Part shown: positions 1 to 6,248 of the stretch, one piece after another
How the letters are laid out: every line of letters begins with the position of its first letter
Position numbering within the stretch: the stretch's first letter is position 1
Assembly: GCA_964650975.1 (NCBI GenBank)
Contig: CAZYWA010000312.1
Coordinates: 1 to 9,265 of the forward strand
Source of the DNA: CAZYWA01 sp964650975 [NCBI: uncultured bacterium]
Lineage (GTDB): Bacteria; JADJOY01
Reading direction: 5' to 3'
Length of the DNA: 9,265 nucleotides
The notes under the pieces: generated by a model
Told to the model about the DNA's origin: nothing
The model's input: only the letters and a program-made list of their open reading frames with translations
Databases searched by the model: none
Program-made: the position numbers and the translations under genes

Positions 1-1
1 G

Positions 2-550
2 ATCGGCGTCTTCATGTCGTGCCTGCTGGCCGTGCCGCGCGCCGGCCGCATGCTGCTCACCGAGTTCGTGGTCACGCCGGAGGGAGTGATTCACGAGCGC
101 TTCGAGGGCGACACCGTCTGCGGCCGGTTGCTGATCTTCGGTCTCGAGGGCGAAATGTTCTTCGGCGCGACGATCGCGCTCGACAAGCACTTCGACACCA
201 TCGAGAGCCGCATCACGCGCGACACCAAGGTGGTGGTGCTGCGCATGAAGCGCGTCCGCAGCCCCGACGCGGTGGGGATGAAGCTGCTCGACGATCACAT
301 CGCGCGCATCGAGCGGCTCGGTGTGCACGTGATCATGGTCGGAGTGCGACCTGGGCTCTACGAAAAGCTGAAGCGCACCGGTATCGCATCGCGCCTCGAC
401 GAGAAGCAGATCTTCCTCGAGCAGCCCATCCGCCACACCAGCACCCAGAAGGGCGTGCAGCACGCCTACGATCTCATCGACGATCCGTGCGAGACCTGCC
501 CGCGCCGTGACCCTGAAGTCCGCGCGAAGCAATTCCGCTACGGGGTGTGA
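2..550 (+). CDS. SulP-family inorganic anion transporter, C-terminal part with STAS domain (5' truncated by window edge)
   Basis: This is the 3' end of a gene that begins outside the window. The frame is already open at base 2, reading IGVF before the first ATG at 14, so that ATG is internal and not a start. Numbering from that Met, residues 1-20 match the end of a SulP membrane domain, and residues 37-155 form a STAS domain: LIFGLEGEMFFGA opens it, VVVLRMKRV is the central strand, and SPDAVG (83-88) is the loop that reads D-S/T-G in phosphorylatable STAS proteins. SulP proteins move anions such as sulfate or bicarbonate across the inner membrane; the STAS domain is cytoplasmic and regulatory. 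The substrate cannot be told from this part. Two oddities are Val-87 where a Ser/Thr would be phosphorylated, and a C-terminal CETC motif (Cys-159, Cys-162). A second SulP gene lies at the other window edge on the opposite strand. Confidence 0.88.
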   Translation: MGVFMSCLLAVPRAGRMLLTEFVVTPEGVIHERFEGDTVCGRLLIFGLEGEMFFGATIALDKHFDTIESRITRDTKVVVLRMKRVRSPDAVGMKLLDDHIARIERLGVHVIMVGVRPGLYEKLKRTGIASRLDEKQIFLEQPIRHTSTQKGVQHAYDLIDDPCETCPRRDPEVRAKQFRYGV

Positions 551-574
551 GAGAGTGTAAACGAAGGAAATTCG

Positions 575-592
575 GCCGCTTGGATCAGCGGC
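575..592 (+). terminator. Hairpin 24 bp after the SulP stop, possible terminator
   Basis: GCCGCT (575-580) and AGCGGC (587-592) form a perfect 6-bp stem around a 6-base loop, just downstream of the transporter stop codon at 548-550. No T-run follows, so this is not a classical intrinsic terminator. The assignment rests only on position and symmetry. Confidence 0.3.
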
Positions 593-642
593 ATGCGTGG
601 CGGGAAACTGCTCGAGCGTCTGCGCCTGTTCGCCTATGGGCT

Positions 643-710
643 GCGGTCCCTCGCAGCCGCAGACGTCCATCTTGGTGCAGAAGCTGCGGACGCGAGGGAC
701 CGCGTCCCTC
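643..710. repeat. 12-bp inverted repeat with nested and competing hairpins in a convergent intergenic region
   Basis: GCGGTCCCTCGC (643-654) is exactly complementary to GCGAGGGACCGC (692-703). Inside it, CCGCAG (657-662) pairs with CTGCGG (684-689), so an RNA could fold as a 12-bp stem, a 2x2 internal loop and a 6-bp stem. Two competing folds are visible. GAGGGAC (694-700) can instead pair with GTCCCTC (704-710) across the 3-base loop CGC. CTGCGG also occurs at 641-646 and can pair with 657-662. No T-run follows on either strand. It lies between the ends of two converging genes, where bidirectional termination or a REP-like palindromic element would fit. I do not recognise it as a named RNA family. 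Confidence 0.6.
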
Positions 711-730
711 CAAACAGCAGGCGATCTCTT

Positions 731-746
731 CGGAGGAAGCCCTCCG
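731..746. repeat. Short perfect hairpin in the convergent intergenic region
   Basis: CGGAGG (731-736) and CCTCCG (741-746) form a 6-bp stem with the 4-base loop AAGC, about 30 bases beyond the kinase stop codon. No T-run flanks it on either strand. It may help stop transcription or protect the kinase mRNA 3' end; only the symmetry is directly seen. Confidence 0.4.
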
Positions 747-768
747 GGCAATGATCCGATTTCGTCTA

Positions 769-785
769 GACCTTCTCAGAAGGTC
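769..785 (-). terminator. Hairpin whose 3-base loop is the kinase stop codon
   Basis: GACCTTC (769-775) and GAAGGTC (779-785) form a perfect 7-bp stem. The loop 776-778 is the complement of the TGA stop of the kinase gene, so the last two sense codons lie inside the stem. No T-run follows on the minus strand, so an intrinsic terminator is unlikely. An mRNA 3'-end stabilising structure or part of a compound terminator with the hairpins at 731-746 and 643-710 is possible. Confidence 0.35.
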
Positions 786-3700
786 GGAATGTATTGCGGC
801 GGGAGATTGCGCTTGGGAGGTGTCGGTGCCGAGCCGTCCGGGTTGGGGGAGACGGTCGTGGCGCGCGGCTCGTTGACCGCTTTCTCGGCGCGCGCCAGGT
901 GGGACGCGACCGTCGCGTCGTTTGGTGTCGCGCGGTCGGCCATCTTGAGCGAGCGCAGCGCCTCGTCCCAGTCGCCGCGGTTCGCGGCCTCGGTGGCGCG
1001 GCTCACCAGCGCATCGCGGATCTTGGCGGCGGCCTCGGCGACGGCCGCGCTCTTGCCGTCGAGCCCGCGTGCCTCGTCGAGCCAGGTGATGGCTTCGGTG
1101 GCCTGACCGGCGTCGAACGCGTCGGTGGCGCGAGCCACGTCGCGATCCACGGTGGCGCCGATGGGCGGTGCGGCGGCCGCGGCGGCCGCCGCCTGGTCTT
1201 CCTTGGCGATGCGCGCTTGCGTGTCGCGGATCTTTCCCGCCAGACCCGGATCGTCACCGCGCTCCTTGATCACGGCCTTCTGGTAATACGCGAGCGCCGA
1301 CTTCGAGTTGCCCTTCGCGAGCTGCTCGTCGCCGAGCGTCTCGAGCTTTTGCGCCAGATCGGCGAGGCCGGAGAGTGCCTTGGCGTTCCCGGGGTCGGTG
1401 GCGAGCACCTTGCGATAGGTGTCGAGCGCGTTGCGGTCCGGAGGCAGCGTGAGTTGGTTGCGGAGCAGCAATCCCTCCGCCTGCGTGAGCATGTTGCGGA
1501 TGGCCTTCGCGGTGGCGGCCTGCGCCGCCTGCTGCGTCTCGATGTCGTGCTCGAGACCGGCGAGCTCCTTCGCGAGCGCGGTGTCGCCGGGCGCCGCCTT
1601 GAGGGCGCGGCCGTAGGCCACGCGAGCCTCCTCCAGGTGGCCGGCCTTGCCCTCGTTGCGAGCGGCGGCCGCGAGCTGCTCGCGAATCGCGATGAGCGCG
1701 TCCTTGGCGGCCGCGTTGTCGGGATCGAGATCGAGCACGGCGCGGTAGGCGTCGAGGGCGTTGGCGTTCTCCGGCTCGACGAGCTGACCCAACGTGCGCA
1801 GCCCATCCGCACGGGCCAGCGCTGCGGCCACCCGTTGATGGCGGCTCTCGTCCTCGGCCGCGCGCTGGATCTCGGCGCCGATCTTGGCGAGCTCGTTGCG
1901 TGCCTCGGGATCGTCGGGCCGGGCTTCGAGCGCGTCGGTCAGGTTCTGGCGCGCGACCTCCAAATGGCCCGCCGCCGCGTCCTGGCGCGCGGTCGCGACC
2001 AGGTGCGCCGCGATGTCGGCCAGGCCCTTCTCGGCCTCCGCTTGGTGGGGAGCCATCGCGAGCACCTGACGGAACTTGTCGACCGCCGAGTCGCCCTGCG
2101 GGCGCACCAGCTTGTTGGCCGCGAGGTGCTCGCGAGCCTGGTTGAGCAACCGGTCGACGGTCTGGTTCTGGCGGGCGTGCATCTCGCGGGACTCGATCTG
2201 CTTGTCGATCTCGGCCAGCGCGACCGGGATGTCCTTGTCGGTGGGCGCGGCCTCCCGTGCCTGCTGATAGAGGTCGCGGGCTACGTACGGTTCCTTCCCG
2301 GCGATCGCGCGCGCTTGCGACTTGAGGCTGGCCGCGATCTGGTCGATCCCCGCCTGGGCGCGAGTGTTGCTCGGATCCGCCTCCAGCACGTGCTTGAACG
2401 CCTCCAGCGCGTTGGCGCCGACCGGCCGCACCAGCTGGCCGCTCCCCATCCAGTGATCGGCCTGGTCGAGCTCCTGGGCGAGACGGGTGCGCTCGGTGGA
2501 ACGTTCGGCGAACGTCACCGTGATCTGATCGATGCGCTTCGCCAGATCGGCGATCGCCGGGTCCTCGGGATTGAGCCCGCGCGCATCGGCGAACCACTTC
2601 GAAGCCTCGGCGAGCCCGGGGCTGCCCGACTGGGCGTCCCCGGCCTTCGCGGCCCGGTCGAGCGCCTGGTTGGTCTGCTTGACCAGGCTCTCGAAGATCT
2701 CCTGGATGCGATCGATGGCCTTGTGATTGAGGGGCTGCAGCTTGAGGATCTCGCGGTAGGGCTCGAGCGCATTCCGGCCCTTGGGCTCGACTAGCTGGCC
2801 CTTTTCGAAATAGCCGTCGGCCACGAAGAACAGCTGCTCCACGCGCTCGTCGGTGCTGAGCTTGGGCCGGCGCATCACCAGTCCCCCGACGCCGAGCGCC
2901 GCCACCAGCGCGACCGCGCCGATCCACACCGGCCGCGACACCAGTCGCTTGGCCGGCGGCGGAGGGGCTTTCCCGCGCCGCGCCGAATCGGGCGCGAAGG
3001 TGGCGTCGAGGCGCATGGGGCCCGTCTTGGGCGGTCCGCCGCCGGCGGGCGACGGTCCCGACGGCCTGAGCGGCGCTTCGCCGCGCAACGCGGGGATCAC
3101 CTCCGCGGCGTCGGCCGGGCGCTCGTCGCGGTTCTTCGCGAGCAGCTGCAGGATCACCTTTTCGACGTGCTCGGGCAGCTCGGGCCGGATCTCCCGGGGC
3201 GGCTGCGGCTCCTGCTTGAGGTGCAAGAGCGCCACCTCCACCGGCGTCGTGCCCTGGAACGGGGGCATTCCGGTGAAGGTCTGGTAGAGCACCACGCCGA
3301 GCGAATAGAGGTCCGCGCGATGGTCGGGCACCTCGCCGCGCTCCGGCGCGGCCTGCTCGGGAGCCATGTAGAGCGGCGTGCCGAGCATCTGGCCGGTGCT
3401 CGAGAGCTGGGTCGAGTCGACGGCCTTGGCGAGACCGAAGTCGAGCAGCTTCACCCGTCCGTCGCTGGTGATGAAGACGTTGTGCGGCTTGATGTCGCGG
3501 TGCACGACCCCGCTCGCGTGCGCGTAGCTGAGCCCGGCGCACACCTGGCAGGCGATGTCGATCGCGTCGTCGATCGGCAGCGGGCCTTCCTCGACGATGC
3601 GGGTCCGGAGGTCCTTTCCCTCGAGGTACTCCATCGACAGGTAGACCAGGCCCTCCGCGTCGTTGAGGTCGTACACCTTGATGACGTTGGGGTGCGCGAG

Positions 3701-4213
3701 CCGCCGCGCGAGCCGGGTCTCGTGCTTGAAGCGATCGAGGATCGTGCCGTGCGGGACCAGGTCGGGACGGATCAGCTTGAGCGCCACCGTCTCGTCGAGG
3801 TTGCGGTCGTGCGCCTTGTAGACCGTGCCCATGCCGCCGCGGCCAATGACCTCCTGGATCTCGTACCGGCCGGCGAAAACCACGCCGGACGGTAGGGTTC
3901 CCAGCATGGCGTCGCGTAAATTCCCGCCGGCTGGGGAGGCGGGGAACTGCACCGCCGGTGGCGACGGGAGGGTGTCGCCACCCACGGTGCGCGGCTCCCG
4001 GACGGGCGACGTGGTGGGCCGGGTCTCACCGTCGGTCCCGGCGGCGGCGTCTGCCGCCAGAACCGGCGCGGGCGACGGCGAGGATGAAGGCGGAGCGGAA
4101 GGCAAGGGCGAAGGCGAGGCGCCTGCCACGCCCGAATCGCTCAGGCTGCTACCGCACTGCGAGCAGAACTTGCTGTGCTCGGCGTTCGAGGTATCGCAAT
4201 TGGGACATTGCAT
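776..4213 (-). CDS. Membrane-anchored Hanks-type Ser/Thr protein kinase with zinc ribbon and five TPR-like super-repeats
   Basis: A 1145-residue protein. The start at 4213 places a CPNC...CSQC zinc ribbon (Cys 3, 6, 17, 20) at the N-terminus; an upstream in-frame ATG at 4261 would add 16 unremarkable residues. A Pro/Ser/Ala-rich linker (about 25-100) follows. The kinase domain (117-376) is complete: GRGGMG loop 124-129, VALK Lys-146, likely helix-C Glu-165, HRD 238-240, Asn-245, DFG 258-260, APE 284-286. The HRD Arg and the Ser/Thr-rich activation loop (268-279) suggest activation by autophosphorylation. A single transmembrane helix (about 429-447) follows basic residues, so the rest should lie outside the cytoplasm. 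Residues 456-1110 are TPR-like helices in five super-repeats, with an 8-Ala run at 1008-1015. It ends in a Pro-rich tail. Neighbour: the secreted-protein gene, same strand, 230 bp upstream. Targets are unknown. No Shine-Dalgarno is visible. Confidence 0.95.
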   Translation of the reverse strand: MQCPNCDTSNAEHSKFCSQCGSSLSDSGVAGASPSPLPSAPPSSSPSPAPVLAADAAAGTDGETRPTTSPVREPRTVGGDTLPSPPAVQFPASPAGGNLRDAMLGTLPSGVVFAGRYEIQEVIGRGGMGTVYKAHDRNLDETVALKLIRPDLVPHGTILDRFKHETRLARRLAHPNVIKVYDLNDAEGLVYLSMEYLEGKDLRTRIVEEGPLPIDDAIDIACQVCAGLSYAHASGVVHRDIKPHNVFITSDGRVKLLDFGLAKAVDSTQLSSTGQMLGTPLYMAPEQAAPERGEVPDHRADLYSLGVVLYQTFTGMPPFQGTTPVEVALLHLKQEPQPPREIRPELPEHVEKVILQLLAKNRDERPADAAEVIPALRGEAPLRPSGPSPAGGGPPKTGPMRLDATFAPDSARRGKAPPPPAKRLVSRPVWIGAVALVAALGVGGLVMRRPKLSTDERVEQLFFVADGYFEKGQLVEPKGRNALEPYREILKLQPLNHKAIDRIQEIFESLVKQTNQALDRAAKAGDAQSGSPGLAEASKWFADARGLNPEDPAIADLAKRIDQITVTFAERSTERTRLAQELDQADHWMGSGQLVRPVGANALEAFKHVLEADPSNTRAQAGIDQIAASLKSQARAIAGKEPYVARDLYQQAREAAPTDKDIPVALAEIDKQIESREMHARQNQTVDRLLNQAREHLAANKLVRPQGDSAVDKFRQVLAMAPHQAEAEKGLADIAAHLVATARQDAAAGHLEVARQNLTDALEARPDDPEARNELAKIGAEIQRAAEDESRHQRVAAALARADGLRTLGQLVEPENANALDAYRAVLDLDPDNAAAKDALIAIREQLAAAARNEGKAGHLEEARVAYGRALKAAPGDTALAKELAGLEHDIETQQAAQAATAKAIRNMLTQAEGLLLRNQLTLPPDRNALDTYRKVLATDPGNAKALSGLADLAQKLETLGDEQLAKGNSKSALAYYQKAVIKERGDDPGLAGKIRDTQARIAKEDQAAAAAAAAPPIGATVDRDVARATDAFDAGQATEAITWLDEARGLDGKSAAVAEAAAKIRDALVSRATEAANRGDWDEALRSLKMADRATPNDATVASHLARAEKAVNEPRATTVSPNPDGSAPTPPKRNLPPQYIPTF
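1199..2848 (-). repeat. Five coding super-repeats (108-120 residues each) in the kinase's extracytoplasmic region
   Basis: A motif of the form LVxPxxxNALexYrxVLxxdP recurs five times, starting at kinase residues 474, 594, 702, 811 and 921 (bases 2794, 2434, 2110, 1783 and 1453). The spacings are 120, 108, 109 and 110 residues. Examples are LVEPKGRNALEPYREIL, LVRPVGANALEAFKHVL and LVEPENANALDAYRAVL. Most units open with a helix ending in GQL or NxL and continue with a second, more ordinary TPR-like helical pair. The copies have diverged in protein sequence, so this is old internal duplication and not a recent tandem DNA repeat. Confidence 0.8.
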
Positions 4214-4219
4214 GAGGGG

Positions 4220-4244
4220 CGAGCCGCCCCGGGGTGTCGGCTCG
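4220..4244 (-). promoter_or_regulatory. Hairpin in the kinase leader, just before the start codon
   Basis: CGAGCCG (4220-4226) and CGGCTCG (4238-4244) form a perfect 7-bp stem in the kinase mRNA leader, ending 6 bases before the ATG at 4213. The loop holds the palindrome CCCCGGGG. An alternative pairing of GGGGC (4216-4220) with GCCCC (4226-4230) would sit even closer to the start. The leader shows no Shine-Dalgarno, so the fold could affect ribosome access. A weak -10-like GATAAC (complement of 4254-4259) lies just upstream, without a recognisable -35. Confidence 0.35.
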
Positions 4245-4348
4245 ATCCGGGAAGTTATCACGCGGCCGGGCGGGTGGGACGCGCCGGTGCAGCGGATCCG
4301 GGCGGACCCGGTCGGTATTTCCGGCAGTCGGCGCCGTCACTTTGCGCG

Positions 4349-4379
4349 AAAACTGCGAGACCCCGCGCCCGAGGCGGGG
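4349..4379 (-). terminator. Terminator-like hairpin downstream of the secreted-protein gene
   Basis: On the minus strand CCCCGC and GCGGGG (4374-4379 and 4361-4366) form a 6-bp all-G/C stem with a 7-base loop. A short TTTT (complement of 4349-4352) follows after about 8 bases. It lies about 65 bases beyond the stop codon at 4444. The T-run is short and displaced, so termination would be leaky at best. If it works, it partly separates the secreted-protein gene from the kinase gene. Confidence 0.35.
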
Positions 4380-4443
4380 CCACCGTTCACTCCGACGGCA
4401 CTGGCGGCCGAACGCCATGAATCCACGGCTGGGGCGCCGCGGA

Positions 4444-6120
4444 CTAGGGCTGCGGCGTCGCGGCGGGCCCCGCGATGGGCGCGGGCAGCGGCGACATCGT
4501 GGGCCCCGTCCAGTCGCCGATGCGGGCCGTGAGCGGGCGATCGCGCACGGCCAGCGCCGGCGCTTCGTCGCCCGGCTGGTACGCGGTCCAGGGTGGGAAA
4601 TACCACTCGAGGAGTGCGTGATACGTGCCGGGCTCGAGGTCGTCCACCCGGCAGCGCTCGTAGAAGGCGCCCATCTGGCCGTTGTGGTCCTCCGGTGGAC
4701 GGATGTCGCTGGTGTCGTCGACGTACTCGTAGTCGATCTTCACCGTGTGCAGGTAGGCCGCGTCCCAGAAGGTGCGCTCCATGAACGTGCCGAACTTGCC
4801 GGTCCACAGCCGCCAGCGGTCGGGCTTGTGGCGCTGCGCCTTCTCGGCCTCGCTCATCCAGCCGTCGATCAGGAAACCGTCGGGATTCTCCGAGTTGTAG
4901 AAGGACATCCCGCTCGCCGCCGGAGAGAGATCGGTACCCAGGATCAGGTCGCTGTGGGTGCCGATGAACCCCGGCGAATGCGGCACCGTCAGAGTGAGCG
5001 GGATCTGCGCCATCTTCGGGTAAAACGCGGTGTCCATGCGCAGCGACGGTCCCTCGATGCCGAAGGGCAGGATCACCCGGCACGCCACGAAGCGCAGGAC
5101 CCGCACCGGCCCGTCCTTGTAGGCGAGCACCTGCACGCGCACGTTTTCCTCGTCGAAGCGCACGGTGTAGAGCCCCCAAAGGATGCTGATCTCCACCCGC
5201 CACTTGAAGCGGTCGAGCAGGTTGGGGCTGATCTCGGTGTCGGGTCGCAGCGCGATCTCCCTGGCCACCGCCGAGTGCGCGGGCGGCGCGAAGTCGTAGA
5301 AGCCGATGCCGTAGGAGGGGCTGAACACGCTGTTCTTCGCCCAGTCGTGCCAGAGGCGGGGCTCCTGGACCAGCGTGTCGTCGGGCGGCGCCGCGTCGTA
5401 GCGCGCCAGCACGAACCAGCCGCGTCCGCCGCCGTCGCCAGGCTCCTCGATCGAGACGACCTGCGTGTCCGCGGCGTCCGGCACGGCGACGCCGTCGGGC
5501 GGCCGGTCGCCCGCGTCGCTGGCGAGCAGCACGATCTCGTCCTCGGCGGTGAGCTTGCCGTCGATCTCGGTCTGATCGTTGCGGATGCCGCTCGGATAGA
5601 GATAACGGCCGTCGGCCGCGCGCTCGTCGATCTGGAACGACGCGGGCACCAGCTTCCCGTCGCGCAGCGTGAACGCGCGCACGGAAGCGATCTCGCTGCC
5701 GAGCCACGCCGGTAGCGCCGCGGCACGCAGCACAATCGGCTCGAGCGGACGATCGAGTGTCTGGGCTTGCGCCGCCTCGACCTCGAGCACGGGCTTGCCC
5801 AGGGGAGCCGCGGCACTCGCCGCGGAGAGGCTCGCCGGTCCAACCAGCCGGCTCTTGCCATGATGCTTCCCACGGTGCGCCTTGCCGGTGGGCTCGGTGC
5901 CCTCCGCCTCGGGAGTGGTCGCGTCGGTGGAGGTGGGCGCGGTCGAACCGGAGGGGCTCGTGACGCCGGCACCGCTCGTGGAGCTGGCCGGTGCGGCGGA
6001 AGCGCCGTTGCTGGTCACCGCGGTGCCGGCGAGCGCGGCACGCGTGATGCACCATGCGAACGGTGCCGTGCTCAGCAGGACGGCCAGAGTGATCGCGCGG
6101 TTCGGTCTCGATGCTCGCAT
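4444..6120 (-). CDS. Secreted protein of unknown function with N-terminal signal peptide
   Basis: A 558-residue protein that I do not recognise as a named family. The start at 6120 was chosen because it gives a textbook Sec signal peptide: basic MRASRPNR, hydrophobic AITLAVLLSTAPFAW, cleavage probably after ALA-31. An in-frame ATG at 6213 would add 31 Pro/Arg-rich residues that would bury the signal. No lipobox is seen. Residues 32-100 are an Ala/Ser/Thr-rich linker with a basic patch (AHRGKHHGK, 81-89). The folded part (about 110-540) is rich in Trp, Tyr and Asp and looks mainly beta-stranded. Recognisable patches are FQIDERAADGRYLYPSG (162-178), DGKLTAEDEIVLLASDAGDRP (split at 187-207) and GTYHALLEWYFPPW (498-511). 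Only two Cys (347, 490) lie in the mature protein. The periplasm or outside is the likely location. The kinase gene follows on the same strand. A carbohydrate- or ligand-binding role is only a guess. Confidence 0.8.
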   Translation of the reverse strand: MRASRPNRAITLAVLLSTAPFAWCITRAALAGTAVTSNGASAAPASSTSGAGVTSPSGSTAPTSTDATTPEAEGTEPTGKAHRGKHHGKSRLVGPASLSAASAAAPLGKPVLEVEAAQAQTLDRPLEPIVLRAAALPAWLGSEIASVRAFTLRDGKLVPASFQIDERAADGRYLYPSGIRNDQTEIDGKLTAEDEIVLLASDAGDRPPDGVAVPDAADTQVVSIEEPGDGGGRGWFVLARYDAAPPDDTLVQEPRLWHDWAKNSVFSPSYGIGFYDFAPPAHSAVAREIALRPDTEISPNLLDRFKWRVEISILWGLYTVRFDEENVRVQVLAYKDGPVRVLRFVACRVILPFGIEGPSLRMDTAFYPKMAQIPLTLTVPHSPGFIGTHSDLILGTDLSPAASGMSFYNSENPDGFLIDGWMSEAEKAQRHKPDRWRLWTGKFGTFMERTFWDAAYLHTVKIDYEYVDDTSDIRPPEDHNGQMGAFYERCRVDDLEPGTYHALLEWYFPPWTAYQPGDEAPALAVRDRPLTARIGDWTGPTMSPLPAPIAGPAATPQP

Positions 6121-6206
6121 CGACGGCTCGACGAGCGAGCGTTCTACCAGACGTGGTGGGGGTGGGACAGGTCGCCTGCCGCGCCTCGAAGTGGCGGCCG
6201 ATCCGC

Positions 6207-6235
6207 TTGACACTCGCGAGCGCCATCCGGAAGAT
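6207..6235 (+). promoter_or_regulatory. Possible sigma-70-type promoter for the phasin-ubiB unit
   Basis: A perfect -35 consensus TTGACA (6207-6212) lies in the 128-bp gap between divergent genes. With a 17-bp spacer the -10 position (6230-6235) reads GAAGAT, only a partial match. Transcription would then begin near 6242, giving a very short leader before the ATG at 6249. On the opposite strand a weak -10-like TAGAAC (complement of 6141-6146) precedes the secreted-protein gene, with no good -35. Confidence 0.25.
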
Positions 6236-6248
6236 GCCGGACGCTCCG

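Noticed and set aside
547-876. Open frame on the + strand in the left intergenic region
   Set aside because: Arg/Ser/Trp-rich, crosses the inverted repeats and runs antisense into the kinase 3' end; no sign of coding.
1162-1195. GCG/GCC-rich tract suggesting a repeat element
   Set aside because: It encodes the 8-Ala run of the kinase (residues 1008-1015) and is ordinary coding low complexity.
794-2794. Long open frame on the + strand (666 codons) opposite the kinase
   Set aside because: It is antisense to the TPR region. The translation is Arg/Gly/Leu/Val-rich with no domain logic, and it comes from the GC-rich third positions of the real gene.
1254-3542. Long open frame on the - strand (762 codons) inside the kinase gene
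   Set aside because: An Arg/Ala/Gly-rich out-of-frame reading of the same strand. The kinase frame carries all conserved motifs.
4298-4311. CCGGG/CCCGG hairpin in the kinase leader as an operator or riboswitch
   Set aside because: A 5-bp G/C stem is expected by chance at this base composition, and no conserved riboswitch core is visible around it.
4234-5715. Open frame on the + strand opposite the secreted-protein gene
   Set aside because: Low-complexity Arg/Val/His-rich translation, no recognisable motif, and it spans the leader and terminator region.
6111-6248. Upstream extension of the phasin-like gene to ATG 6111
   Set aside because: The added 46 residues are Arg-rich and unlike a phasin N-terminus, and the extension would run into the start of the divergent secreted-protein gene.
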